The notes under the pieces were generated by a model. The model ran no database searches and had not been told where the DNA came from. It was given only the letters and a program-made list of their open reading frames with translations. A stretch of DNA of 64,000 bases. Source: Blumeriella jaapii. Lineage: Eukaryota; Ascomycota; Leotiomycetes; Helotiales; Drepanopezizaceae. Each line of letters opens with the position of its first letter. Position 1 is the stretch's first letter. This document shows positions 24,185-36,800 of the stretch, in pieces. Both the position numbers and the translations under genes were made by a program. The stretch is from contig VWND01000041.1 in NCBI GenBank assembly GCA_009599575.1, positions 1 through 64,000 on the forward strand. Reading direction: 5' to 3'.

Positions 24185-24503
24185 CCGTAAAGGCCGGATA
24201 ATATTATAAAAGCTGAAAATAATATTTAAATAAAATATTTTATAGAAATAATTGCTAAAAAACCAGTTATTAAAATTATATTAAAAAGGATTGAAAAAAG
24301 GTCGGGATGGAAGCTGGAAAAGCATATTAAATAAGATTCGCCTGGTTTTCTAGGAAATACTTTTTTCGAAAGCTTTATTCTTTTTTTGTATTTATATACG
24401 CTTTTTACTAAAAAAATAAAAAAAAAATTAATTTAATTATTAATTTAATTTTATCTGAGTTTTATTATTTAAATTAATGTTTTTCTGCTTTTTAACTTTT
24501 ATA
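24185..24503 (+). repeat. 5' LTR of A3, second piece
   Basis: The LTR resumes directly after the A2 duplication with CCGTAAAGGCCGG and ends with TTTTATA, the altered form of CCTTACA. With the first piece it totals 411 bp. Confidence 0.92.
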
Positions 24504-26110
24504 TTTTAATTTTTTTATTCACCGAAACGGCAATTTTATATTATTAAAATGATTTTTATTATATTATTATATTTATATTATTATTATCGATATTATAGCT
24601 TTTCGCATTCGCAGCGAACAGGCATTTCCAGCTATTTACGGAAATCCAGCGCTTTCGGCTATTTAAAAAAACCCCGTACTATCGTTTCCTTTAACGTTAC
24701 CAGCTTTACTAAAAGTCGAAAATATTCTATTATTAAAGCGCGACGATTTTTCAATTTCTTTTATTTAAAAAATCACCGAAAAAAACCACGTTTAAAACGA
24801 TTCGAAAAAAATTTTCACCGAAACTTTAATTTATCTGGCTAATAAACGAATCCGCGCCGAATAAAAAAAAAACGATAAATGTAAAAAAGTAAAAAAGATA
24901 TAAACTAAAATAAAACAGAAAAAAAGTAAAAAAAAGATTTACAAAATAATTAAAAAACTCGAAGAAACTAAAAAACGCCGAAACGAATTTCGAAAAAAAA
25001 TTAAACAATTTCAATAAAAACTTAACGTTTTCGAAAATATCGAAAAAAAGATTTTTATATTTTCTAATACCGTTTTAATTAAAAAAAAACAGAAAATAAT
25101 TTAAGCCGGCGATTATTATAAAATATCTTCGGAGTATTACGATAATAATATTTATTAAAAACGATCTAGCATTTTTTTTAAGCTTATTATACTTTTTGTA
25201 AAAAATATAGCGAATTCGAGCCGAAAAATATAAAAAATAAAAGATTTTTTAATATATCGAAGGAAAAATACTAAAAAAGCTTAATTTTTTATTCGGCGTG
25301 CAAAGCGAAGTTTCCGCTAAAATAAAAAAATAATATTTTATATTAATTAAAAGAAAATTAACGTTTGTATTTTAATTTTCGACGATAAAATAAAAAAAAA
25401 TAAACCGAATACGAACGACGTTTTACGAATATTCGAATTATATAAAACGATTTTAAAAAATAAATATTAAACTTTTTAATAAATACGGAAAATCGAAAAA
25501 TCGCGGCTTCGAATTTATACGATAAAACGAAGCAAAAAAAATATAAATTAATTAACGATTTCGTTGCTTATTTAAATAATTTCGAATAGCAATTGCAAAT
25601 AATAAACGATGCGACTAAAAAAAAATACTTTTCGCAAAACTCCGATTTATTTTTCGAAAATAATTATTAAACGAAGCAATATTGCAATTATAAATTCGTA
25701 CGAAAAATTAATATTAATCGCTCGTCGTATCGAAAGTATTAATAAAATTATCAGCGACGAAACGAAAAATAATAAACGACGAAACGAACGCAAAAAAAAA
25801 AAAAAAAAAAAGATTTATATTTACGATTAAAACTCAAAAGCTAAAACAGATATATACCGTTTTCGATTCGAAAATACGTTATAAAAAAAAAACGAAAGCG
25901 AGAAAACGATAATTCTAACAAAATCTTTTGAAATTTTTAAATTTTTAACGATTTTATTTTTCGAAATATAATCGCTGCCAAAAAGCAAAATATCGTATAG
26001 CCAATTATTTAAAAATCGAATATTATAAATGCAATAAAAAAAAATATATAACTTTAAACTGCTCCGAAGCTAACAAATCTAAAAATTCGGAAAAAGCTTC
26101 CGCTCGATTT
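24504..26110 (+). pseudogene. Leader and degraded gag of A3
   Basis: The first ~110 bases are leader. The gag phase is best seen by comparison with A4. An N-terminal part, a Lys/Glu-rich coiled-coil-like stretch near 24840-25010, the capsid domain with KLRFIFRKIIIKRSN near 25635, and two CCHC remnants near 25967-26060 occur in that order. The frames 24549-24842 (plus) and 24826-25014 (minus) are shadows of this gag. At least one frameshift separates the capsid from the knuckles. Confidence 0.75.
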
Positions 26111-26149
26111 TAATTTCGTCGCTGCTAATAAAATCGAACGAAAAAAAAA

Positions 26150-26838
26150 AAAAAATAATAATAATTTCAGTCGAAATTAAAAAAGCTAAAGGCGAAATTC
26201 GTACGAAACGAGTTTTTATCGATTGCGGCGCGGAAAAAAACTGGGTAATTTAAAAATTATTAATTAAATATAAATAAAAACCAATTTAAAAACGTATTAA
26301 TTTATCTACGGTTAAAAAAAAAGAAATAATTATTTACGATACGCATACGCAATTTATTCGCGCTATTAATAATTATAAAATAATTAAAAAAATACAAAAC
26401 GATTTCGTAGCTTGCGATATAAATATTTCAAAAGTTTTATTTATTTTAAAATTTTTTTAATTGCGAAATATCGATCTCGTTATAAACTTTCGAATTAAAT
26501 CGTAGCGATATTTAATCGAACGCTTATAATTTAATTTCGTTATAATTAAACGTTTTAAAAAAAATCCAAAAAAAAAACAAACGTTTTATATCGTTTTAAA
26601 AAAAAGCTATTAAAAAACAGTATTAATTACTTTTCAAATACGACGATTACGCCGACGTATTTAACGATACCGCCGCGGTTATTCTAGCTTTTTATTATTT
26701 TATAAAACATCGAATAAATTTCGCGAAAAAAAAGAACTTTTTTTAAAAACCAGTTTACTTTTTATCGAAATTTGAATTTACCGAATTGCGCGAATATTTC
26801 GATTCGAATTTAAAAAAAAACTGAATAAAAAAATTTAT
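26150..26838 (+). pseudogene. Degraded protease and RT start of A3
   Basis: The protease motif FIDCGAEKN is at about 26215-26241. RT begins near 26740 and is cut at 26838 by the solo LTR. The 4 bases TTAT stand before the LTR (26835-26838) and after it (27106-27109). Confidence 0.85.
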
Positions 26839-27105
26839 TGTAAAAATAGGTAGGAAAACCAGACTGATACGGCCACATGTCGGTAGGTAAAATAGTCTAG
26901 GGAATCCCTAGAAGAAACTGAAGAAAGGAAAAAAAAAATAAGTAAAAATATAAATTGGACTGCGTGCCTATGGTACTATCTAAGGGGGTGCCTTGCTCTT
27001 ATACCTGTTGAAAATAGTCAATGGCAGAGGGTCTCGGAGGGGTCCATGCCTCGACCATAGCTAAAACTACCAACTCCCATCAATACAAGGTATCACCGTT
27101 TTACA
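26839..27105 (-). repeat. Solo LTR of family C inside A3 RT
   Basis: 267 bp running from TGTAAAAATAGG to CACCGTTTTACA, the reverse complement of the family C LTR, with TTAT duplicated on both sides. No internal C sequence is present, so this is a solo LTR, left by recombination between two LTRs. It is GC-richer and much less mutated than the A3 sequence around it. The open frame 27021-27290 begins in this LTR and runs into A3 RT, so it is a chance fusion. Confidence 0.95.
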
Positions 27106-28110
27106 TTATTAGCCCTGCCGGCGCACCGGTAATATTTATACCGAAAAAAAACGAAAGTTTACGATTATGCGTCGATTATAAAAGTTTAAACGCAATTACG
27201 GTTAAAAATCGAACTTTTTTATTTTTTATAAACGAAACTTTAAATCGTTTAAAAAAAGCTAAAATATTTATTAAGCTAAATTTTATTTAAGCGTACCACC
27301 GCTTTCGAATAAAAAAGAAAAATAAATAAAAAACTGCGTTTCGCATTCGTTACGAATATTTCGAATATTACGTATTACTTTTCGGCTTTTCGAACGTATT
27401 AGCAACTTTCTAAGCGTATATTAATTAAGTTTTAGTCGGTTTAATAAATATTACGTATATAATTTACTTCGACGATATTTTAATATTTTTCGAAAACTTC
27501 GACGATTATATAAACGCGGTAAAAAAGATTTTCGAAAAACTTCGTATTAATAAATTTTACGAAAATCTGAAAAAATATGCTTTCGATACGAATACGGTTA
27601 AATTCTTAAGTTTCGTCGTTATTTTTACGAAAATTAAAATAAACCCAAAAAAAATACATAATATTCGGAAATGGCCTTTTTTTATTACGTAGCGAAATAT
27701 TTAAATGTTTTTAGATTTTACTAATTTTTATAAACGTTTTATTAAAAACTACGCTAAGCTTTGCCGATTTATTACAAATCTTTTAAAAAAAATATAACAA
27801 AAAAAAATGTCGGGCTTTTTTCGTTTTTTATTCGAAGCGAAAATCGTTTTTTTATTTTTAAAAAAAAAGTTTTGCTAAGCATCGATTCTACGTTATTTCG
27901 ATTTTCGATTAAAAATCCAAATCGAAATAAACGCTTCGAAATTCGTTATAAGCGGAATATTATTTTAATTATTCGGAAAAAATACGAAGGCACGTTGGCA
28001 TTTTATCGCGTATTATTCGAAAAAGCTTTTTTTTATAAAACAAAAATACGAAATTCACGACGCTAAATTAATAATTATAATTTACGCTTTTAAATAATAA
28101 AGCTAATATT
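27106..28110 (+). pseudogene. Degraded reverse transcriptase and RNase H of A3
   Basis: RT resumes with [20 protein letters not shown] at about 27112-27170. The catalytic FDDILIFFEN is at about 27466-27497, with both Asp residues kept. RNase H runs from about 27895 to 28110 (IQIEINASKFVISGI, then AYYSKKLFFIKQKYEIHDAK). The catalytic Asp of the TDAS motif is Asn (GAC to AAC/AAT). The 101-codon open frame 27761-28066 is in a wrong phase. Confidence 0.9.
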
Positions 28111-30110
28111 TACGTGGCGCTTTCGACGTTATTATTATACGTACAAATTATTATAATTTAAAATATTTTTTTACGAAAAAACGTTTAAACGGACGCTAAG
28201 CGAAATGGGCCGACGAACTAATTAAATACGATTTTGCAATCGAATATAAAACAAAAGTTTTTAATCCGGCGGATAGTTTTTTCCGCCGGCCAGATTTAAA
28301 AAAAAATTAAAAAAAAAATAATAAGCAGCTGTTTACGTTGCATCGTAAGCTAAAATTAGCTTATTTAAGAAATTTTAAAATATTTTTCGTAATAAAAACA
28401 CGCTTAAAATCGGAATATAAACTATTTCGCGCCGATAAATATTCGAAGCTTTTATTAACGGAATTAAAAAGTAAAAAGCAAGCGGAAAAAAGCCAAATAA
28501 AAAGCTTTTTCGCCGAATTATTTTTTACTAATATTATTAATTGCAAATAATATATATTACGAAGCGTAGCCGTTGTATTGCTATAATCCGAAACGGCTAA
28601 TAACGAACTAGCAAAATCGATTTATAAAACTATTTTTAAATTGCAAAAATCTGATTTTTTTATATTATAAAAAACGTACGAATCGGCTTCGTAAAGCAAT
28701 CGAGCCGAATTCGAAAAATATTAGCGTATAAATCAAAATAAATTATTACGTTATAAAAAACGTGCGTATATTTCGAATAAAAGCGTTATTAAAAGCGAAA
28801 TATTAAAAATTAATTACGACGATCCGACCGCCGGTTATTAAAGCTTTCGGCGAACGCTAAAATTAGTCGAAAAAAAGTATTTCTGGCCTGATTTACGAAG
28901 CGACGTAAAACGTTACGTTAATACGTATAAAAAATACTAAAAAAGCAAATTTAAAAAGCACCGATTTTATAACGAATTAATTATTTTTTCGATTTTTACG
29001 AAATTTTGAAAAAAAAAAATTATGGATTTTATTACGGGCTTATTTTCTAGTAAAAAACGAAATTGTATTTACGATTCGATATTCGTTATAATAAATCGAT
29101 ATACGAAGCTGTCGAAATATATATCGATATAAAAAACGATTTCAGTTTCAGATTTAGTTAAAATATTTATATAATATATTTATAAAAATTTTAATTATTT
29201 TAAAAAAATTGTTACAAACAAAAAATCAGTTTTTATTAATAAATTCTGGTTTTTAATAATATTTTATTTACAAATACGACGTCGATTAAATATTATTTTC
29301 CATTTTTAAACCGATAGCCAAACGAAACGTCAAAATCAAATTTTAAAATTTTATTTTCGTACGTACTGCGATTATCGACAAAACGATTAGGCTACGAAGC
29401 TTGCTTTAGCCGAATTTACGTATAACAATTCGATATACGCTTTTACGAATTTTACTTTTTTTCGCATATTATACGGCTTTTACTCAGAATTTAGCAGCAA
29501 CGTCGAAAGCGACGTTGTAAAAAAAAAATACCGTCAGCGGAAAAACGAATTAAAATATTGCAAAAAAAAAAAAAGTATTTAATAAAAAGCTAAAAAAAGC
29601 CAACGCGAATTACAAAAAATTTTACGACGTTAAATACAAAAAAATTAAATTTCAAATAAACGACAAAATATTATTATCAATCAAAAACCTTCGATAGCTG
29701 CGATTTTTTCGAAAGCTTTTAAATAAATATCTAAAGCTTTTTAAAATCAAGCGAATTATATACAAATACGGCTAAGCTTATTAATTCGAGCTTTTTTTTT
29801 AATATCGTATTTACGATACTTTCCACGTTTTTTTAATAGAATTTTAACAGGATCGGAACGATACCGAGCCGAAAAATAATATAATAAAATTTTAAAAATC
29901 CGAAAAATACGAAATCAAATTAATATAAGCTTATAAAAATACAAAAAAAAGCCGATATTATTTGATGCGATAAAAAAATTATTTATTAAACGAAGATTCG
30001 TAAAAGCTAAAAAACTATATTACGAACGCAAAAAAATTGTAAAAAAATATTTAAAAAATACGACAAATAATAGCAACGAAACAATAACAAATGCGCGCGC
30101 CGTAAAAGCA
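28111..30110 (+). pseudogene. Degraded integrase and chromodomain of A3
   Basis: The linker 28338-28550 is open (HRKLKLAYLRNFKIFFVIKT). The zinc-binding region has DDPTAGY near 28819 and KKYFWPDLRSDVKRYVNTY near 28873-28930. The core keeps the first Asp region (IMDFITGLF near 29020). The second Asp motif reads TNKKS instead of TDRGS, and the Glu motif reads TDSQTKRQNQI with Lys for Glu. The C-terminus RIYDTFHVFLIEF is near 29805. The chromodomain at about 29905-30060 reads KYEIKLI, YKNTKKSRYYLMR and YLLNEDS. Confidence 0.88.
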
Positions 30111-30260
30111 AAAAAAAAAAAAAAAAAAAAACATTTAAAAAAATTTAAAAAACGCCGCTAAAGCGATTTTTTATTTGTATTATTATCGTTATTTTTTTTT
30201 TATTTTTATCGTTATTTTTTTTAAATTCAAAAGCAGCGGCAGGCTAAAAAAAATTAATAT
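30111..30260 (+). other. A3 segment before the C2 insertion
   Basis: This short stretch follows the end of the chromodomain, with a poly-A run and AT-rich sequence, up to ATAT (30257-30260). The same four bases follow C2 at 41528-41531. No gene is seen here. Confidence 0.7.
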
Positions 30261-30526
30261 TGTAAAACGGTGATACCTTGTATTGATAGGAGTTGGTAGT
30301 TTTAGCTAAGGTCGAGGTATGGACCCTTCCGAGACCCCTTGCCATTGACTACCTTTAACAGGTATAAGAGCAAAGCATCCCCTTAGATAGTACTATAGGC
30401 ACGCAGTTCAATTCATACTTTTATTTATTTTTTTTTCCTTTTTTCAGTCTTTTCTAGGGATTTCCTAGACTATTTTACCCACCGATATATGGCCGTATTA
30501 ATCTGGTTTTTCTACTTATTTTTACA
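30261..30526 (+). repeat. 5' LTR of C2
   Basis: 266 bp from TGTAAAACGG to TTTTTACA. It contains TATAAGAG near 30364 and is notably less mutated than the 3' LTR of the same element. Confidence 0.96.
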
Positions 30527-31261
30527 TTTGGTAATTTACGCAGAAATTCAAATTTCGGTGTTTCGTTTTTATATATTCGCCGATGCATTTTTTAAATTTA
30601 CAATCAAGGTCGACTTCGATATTTCGCCATTACGGCTTGAAGGACCTTTTATATAGTGTTGTTCGCAGCTGTATTATATGAAGGACTTTTAATGGCTTTC
30701 TTTATTTTGCGTACAATTATTAGATTACAAAAATGCAATATATTTCAGAAACGTCTGAAATTACGGTCAGGCAATTCTGAACCGTGCGAAGTTTAAAGTT
30801 CGAAAGTCGCTTTTTTGTTTAAAAATAATAAATCGAATATTGGTTTATACGCTTCGACCGCTGCGCTCGGCCTTTTTAAATTAAATTTCTTTTGGTTAAA
30901 CGCTTGGCGAAAACTTAACTTTCTGATTTTACGCTTTATGATTGTGGCAATTACAATTTGCAGCTTTTTATTAAAAATAGTAAAAAGATGGCTGTACGTA
31001 TATTGGCCTGAGCCACGGAATATCGAAACCGTGGATTATATAACAATATTATATTAATCCAGTTAATTTATTAAAAAACAAATTCTTCGATATATTATTC
31101 AAATGTTTGGACGCAATTTTATTTTATTTAATTTTTTTAGAAAACACAAAGACTTTCTTGATAGCTCCTTTATTAAAAACGATTTCTCTTATATTAAAAA
31201 CCTATAATCTGCAACTTTAAAAAACATTCATTTATTTAATTCAAATCCTACCAACACTTTC
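30527..31261 (+). other. C2 leader with probable primer binding site
   Basis: Directly after the LTR the sequence reads TTTGGTAATTTACGC. TGGTA is complementary to a tRNA 3' end (TACCA), at the right distance for a primer binding site; the tRNA is not identified. The rest, about 700 bases, matches the C1 leader. A frame at 30815-31057 is in phase with gag but has no recognised motif and may be chance. Confidence 0.5.
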
Positions 31262-33110
31262 GCTAATATTATAAACAACGACGCCTTTCGTTTTTTTATG
31301 CGAGGCCGCATGCCCCTTCCTGGCTCCCCTGGTGCATCCTTATTTAATGGCGCCAATATTACCGATTTTATCGAAAAATATAAAAAAACCTGTAAGGATT
31401 TCGGAGTTTCTGAAATTGAAATATTCGATAAACTTTTTCGCTATTATAACCCAATTACTAAGGATATTATTAAATCGATAAATAAATGGAAAGCTATTAG
31501 GGTTCGAGATTGGCGTAAGCTAATTAAAGCTTTGAAATCGGAGTTTCGAAACCACGATCGTTAGTAAATTCGCGATACCATCGCTTTTCTTAAACAATTT
31601 ATTATGACAATTCGCCAAGCCAAAAAACTTAAAGCCTATTATCGTATTTATACGAGAGTTTCTGACGTTTTCGTTAATAAAAAAGTTTTAAACGAAGTTA
31701 AACAAAAAAAATTGTTTTTACTTGGCTTTCCAACCAGCATTCGCAACAAAACTATTAAGCATTTTAAGATTGATAAGCAAGATTCTGAAACCTTCGATTA
31801 GTATTTCAAATTTATAGAATTCGTTTTTAAACAAAACTAGAGCGAACGTACTATTAAAGCTATGAACCAAGAGAAATCTCTATCTTCCATTTACAAAAAA
31901 GACGTGGAAGCTTTAGTGCAGAAATATGCCCAGCTACTAAAAGTTACCGAAATCGCTAAGAAACAACCAGTTATTATATTATTCAATCGTTCTGCAAAAC
32001 CTATTGGTTTGGAAAAGCTTAATAAGAATATCGAAACTTTCGTATTAAAATTTACCGATATTAAAATTCAAAAACTTTAAAACAAGATCGAAGGTTTTAT
32101 GCAATAGCAGAAAAAACTTTTTACGTTAATTCGGATAACGAAAACGATCAAGATGGCTTTTACAACAACTACTTCTTTTAAGATGCGCGAAGCGATTAGC
32201 TTCGCCAAGCCACCGTAGAAATAATAGCTGCCCAGTGGCAACTTCTTCGTGCTAGCGATTAAAATCAGCGAAATATTAACTATAATAACGATTATCAGAG
32301 GAAAGAAAAAAACCAACGCGGGAATCAGAATCGCGGCTATCAAAATGGTAAAGGTAATTATTAAAACAGACTTCGTGGCCTTAAGTATGGATTTTGTAAT
32401 AATAGAGAAATTTACTGCGAAAAACCTTATATTCGCTCAAAATGCAAAGTATTTAATTTCTGTATAAATAATAGTATTTGTTATATTAACAAGTATAAAG
32501 CGATTTGCTTCGGACCGACGAAAGCAGGAATGGGCCCTTTTAACAAAGCTGAAAATCAAAGCTGGTTGAATACTATTCGCTTAAAAGTGAAAGGTACGAA
32601 ATAGAACGACTGTTTGGAAAACAGAAAAAATGCGAAAACGATTTTTATTAGTAAAAGAGAAAATATTCCCGAAGGCGTGTTAATTAAAAAGAAAACCCCT
32701 ACTCTAAGTATAAATAGAGTTTAAATGTATAAATAGAAAATAAATACATATATTCCTAATGCAAATATCGCATTTGCAGATATTATAGCTGCATAATTAA
32801 ATCAGCGAATTATAAGGAAGCAAAATGCTTTTATTTTATTCGCCAAACCGATTGGTATGAAAAAAAACGTTAGAATCGAAAAAAAAAAAGATTTTGAAAT
32901 TCGAAAAAGAACCGATGAAACCATCAGAAAAACGCTTATAATAGAAGAAATTGACGACGATATAAACGATATCGATACCGATATTCCGGTTCAAATCATT
33001 CAGAAAGTCTCAGCTTTTAAACGCTTATTATTAATGCGAAGCGAAAAATAGATCGACAAATATATTAGTCCTAAAGCCGTCGACGAAACTATTAAAAAGA
33101 TTATAAAACA
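31262..33110 (+). pseudogene. Degraded gag of C2
   Basis: The best start is the ATG at 31298, although the same phase continues upstream through FANIINNDAFRFF. The beginning, PGASLFNGANITDFIEKYKK, resembles fungal Ty3/gypsy gag proteins that open with a P.F.G.n...FL..Y...C..YG pattern. RIP stops split it at 31562, 31799 and 31838. A single T is missing near 32119-32123 compared with C1, which shifts the frame. Afterwards QRGNQNRGYQNGKGNY (near 32314) and a Cys-containing stretch, FCNNREIYC, CKVFNFC and CYINK (32395-32500), form the nucleocapsid. The open frames at 32077-32343 (minus) and 32249-32467 are shadows. Confidence 0.85.
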
Positions 33111-33880
33111 AAAAATTGAATTGAAATTCAGCGATTTATTTAGCACAGAAGGGAGATTCGACAAAATCATTAATAAACAAATTCTTGTATTAAAAAAAAA
33201 CGAGAAAGTTGAAATTACTCGAAGAGAAAACGATTTTGAATTAAAGAAAAACCAGAAGGAAATTTACAATATCGCAGTTAATTTAGCCGATGAAAAGGAA
33301 TCTTCGGAAAAAATCAGCTTTTTGGCTTTCGTTATAAAAATCCAAAAGTTAAAACGACGAAACTGCCTTTATACGGCTATAAAAGCATTAAAAATAAAAA
33401 CAATGCTTGAGAAAAGTACGACCGCTTTCGCTTTATTCGATAATGGAGCCGAAGTCAATTGTATAGACCAGGAAACGGCAGAAGCTAATGGTATTCCGAT
33501 TATTACCGATAAACGAATAATTTACACGACCGTTAATAGAAATATTATTAAATTCGACGGAATTATACGGAATATTAAGGTCGACGTTGGAGGTATTATT
33601 ATTTATGGAGACTTTTTGATAATAAAGAAATGCTTCTACCCTATTATTTTTGGAATGCTTTGGATCCTGAAGAGTTTCGTCAGTTTTAAATATATCGAGA
33701 ACGGCCAGATAAAAGCTTTTTTCTGGAATTGGAACCGATTTTTTTAAGATCAAATCACCGTCGCCGGCGATAAGGTCTTTTTAGTCGACGTTTTATCGGA
33801 AAACGAATAGCCGGTTTTGGTCTCAGGACAAACGCTGAGTTTTAACAAAACCTGGAAAATACTCGGTTAAAAGCATTTAT
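33111..33880 (+). pseudogene. Nearly intact aspartic protease of C2
   Basis: An uninterrupted 208-codon frame runs 33121-33747. The first 90 or so residues form a charged linker (KKNEKVEITRRENDFELKKN). The retropepsin active site is FDNGAEVNCIDQETA at about 33437-33481, where DNGA stands for DSGA (AGT to AAT). The second half has the expected beta-rich pattern (VDVGGIIIYGDFLIIKK) and IIFGMLWI, the flap-to-ILG end. It would process Gag and Pol. The phase differs from that of pol, so Pol is either a separate frame or reached by frameshift. Confidence 0.88.
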
Positions 33881-36800
33881 ATTATCAATCGAAATAACAC
33901 CGCGAATAAAATTGGCCAATATTAATATTTTTAATTATTAATTCGGAAATAAAAATTCCGAAGATTTCGTTTTCGTGTTAAATAAACCCGACTTATATAC
34001 TCTACCTTTTTGTATTAATATCAGCACTTTTTATAAGCGCAAAGCTGATAAAATACGATCCGTAAACCTTGGCGAATCCGGTGAGGATATTTTCGAAAGG
34101 ATTAACGATTGGTTTGAAAAAAATAAAGTAACAAAATCATTTTAATCAGTTATTAACGAGCTCGAAAAACTTATCACCGGCCGATTTTCCAGCTTATTAT
34201 TTAGCAACCGATTTACAAAAAAACGATTTAATAACCTAGCAATCGGAATTTAATTTCTGCCAAAAAAAAAAAAGGTTTTATACGAAATCTTACGCAACCG
34301 AAAAAAGGTTATGGCCTTCGATTTTACCGAAATGGGCCAATTTAGTTTTAACGTTACGCCTCATATCGATATTAAAACCGTATTTTACGAAGCCTGGCAA
34401 AAAAAGACTTTTTTAGTCCTTAGGATCTTTTAAAACAAAATAGTCGAAATGCTGAAAGAACGAATTAAGTAAAAAATTCTCGAATTCTGCCACGGCCTAT
34501 ACAAAAACAAATAGTTTATCGTTGCGAAAAAAGAAAAAGGTATTTACAGATTTATTATCGCAATCGTCGAAATAAACAGAGTGACGATACGAAACGCTAA
34601 CGTACCATCTAACGTCGACCAATTTTCAAACGAATTCGCAGGATTAACGATCGCCTCCCTTTTCGATTTGTTTTCCGGCTACGACCATTTAGTATTTAAC
34701 TTACGATTTCGAAATATAACGGCAATTCAAACTCCAATCGGTCTATTGCGTATAACGAGAGTATTTATGGAAGCTATTAATTTAATCGTTCAATTCGTAA
34801 AAGTCGTGTACAAGGTTTTTATAATTTGCATTTTTGATATTGCCCTTTTTTACGTTGACGACGTTAAAATAAAAGGTCTTAGATTATATTACAATAATAA
34901 AAAGATTTTTCCTGAAGTTCGACGCTATATAATAGAATATATTTAAAACATCGATAAAATTATAGTTTGCTTCGAAAGAGCCAAAGCTATTATTGGCCTT
35001 CGATTAAAATTTTGCATGTCCGAAATAAATATCGTTGGTTATATAACTGATAGCGCTGGCCGCCACTTTTAACGAAAAAAAATTGAAAAGATTTGCGAAT
35101 AAGAAAGGTGCGAAAATATTACCGAAGCCAAAGCTTTTATTAACGTTATGATTTACTATCGCAATTGGATTAAAAACTTTTTTTAGAAAGCTGTATTTAT
35201 TTACGCTACGATAAAAAAAAAAATCGATTTCGTTTAAAAAGAAAAACAAAGCAAAGCTATGGAAATTTTTAAAAACGATTTTTTATCGGCCTTATCGCTT
35301 ATGCGGATCGATTACAGCTTAAACGCAGAAAAAATTATTTTGATTGTCGACGCCAATATTTTCGGTTGGGGAGCTGTATTGCAACAAATCGATGAAAACA
35401 AAAAACGGCACTTTTTACGATTCGAAAGCGGCTTATAATTTTTCGCTGAAGCACGCTACGATATTATTAAACGAGAATATCGAGGCGTTTTTAAAGTAAT
35501 AAAAAAAATAAGAAGCGAATTGTACGGCGTGCATTTTATTTTGAAAACAGACGCAAAAATCTTTGTCGACCAATTGAATAAAAAAGCTAATAATTTACTA
35601 AGAGCGCTCGTTATTAATTAAATAGCTTGGATGCGATTTATAAATTTCGAAATCAGATATATCAAAAAAACAATCAACACAGCGGCAGACGGCTTTTCCA
35701 AACGAAAACGTTTTTATTCGTTTGATTTCGCTGAAAAAAGCGAATAAAATATTAACGAATAAATTGCTAACGAAATCGGCTGCTTCGTTATTTGCGCTTT
35801 GGGTTTTACAGAGCCAAAACCATTCGCGTTGCCATTTCGGCTGGCACCGCGAATGAAAAACATTAATTCTCGGGCCGAAAAAGCATTCGCGTTATTATTT
35901 CGGTTGGCATCGCGAATGAATTTGACCGAAAACGATCGGAATAAGCCGATTAGCGACGAAGATAATCTTTTGATCGACAACTACAAAACCGAGAACTTTT
36001 ATTTTATCGCATATTATTTAACCACGTTGTTCAAATTATTTAATATATTAAATTATCAGTTTAAATTATTTAAAAATCAGGCTTTCGATTATATTTTAGC
36101 CGACAGGAAGCTGTACAAAATGGAAAATAATATATATTAAAAACGCCTAGTGGTAAATAACAAAGCCGATAAGTTTCAAATTATAAAAAAAGCTTACGAA
36201 AAAGTGTTTTATAAAAAAGCTAAAGCTATTTATCACCGAATCAAAAACGATTTTTAATAGAAAAAGTGCTTCGAAAATTGCAAAGCTTTCGTTAAAAATT
36301 GCATTTTTTGCTAAAAACGAAAGCCTGGCCGAAAAAAGAATTTATTATATCCGACGTAGTTTTTTAAAATTTAGAAAAAAATTAACTTCGACGTTATACG
36401 CGTATTAACTACCGATCGCGGTTATATATGCTTCGTATTCGCTATTAACGATTTATTTAAATAGCTTGAAAAGCGACCTTTTCGAAACGCTATTTTCGAA
36501 GCTATAGCGACTTTTTTTTGGGAAGACGTTGTATATCGATACGGTTTGTTTGGCAAGCTGAACGTTAATAATAGATTCGAAAACAAAGGCGTTGTCGAGA
36601 CTTTTATAAAAAAATACGGCATTTAGCGTATTCAAATTTCAGCCTACAATTCGAAAAGCAACGGATCCGTTAAACGAGGCCACAGGAATATTTTCGACGG
36701 CCTATCAAAAGCCATTCGAAGGGACTATAAGCGTTGATCGCGGAAATTCTCGGAAATATTTTTTATTATACGCATATGTATATACGCTTCTATTAGAATA

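Noticed and set aside
27021..27290. 89-codon frame starting [11 protein letters not shown] and ending in RT sequence
   Set aside because: It begins inside the solo LTR and crosses the insertion junction at 27105, so it is an accidental fusion.
35714..35980. Minus-strand 88-codon frame in C2
   Set aside because: It lies opposite the RNase H-integrase connection of pol, which is in phase with motifs on both sides.
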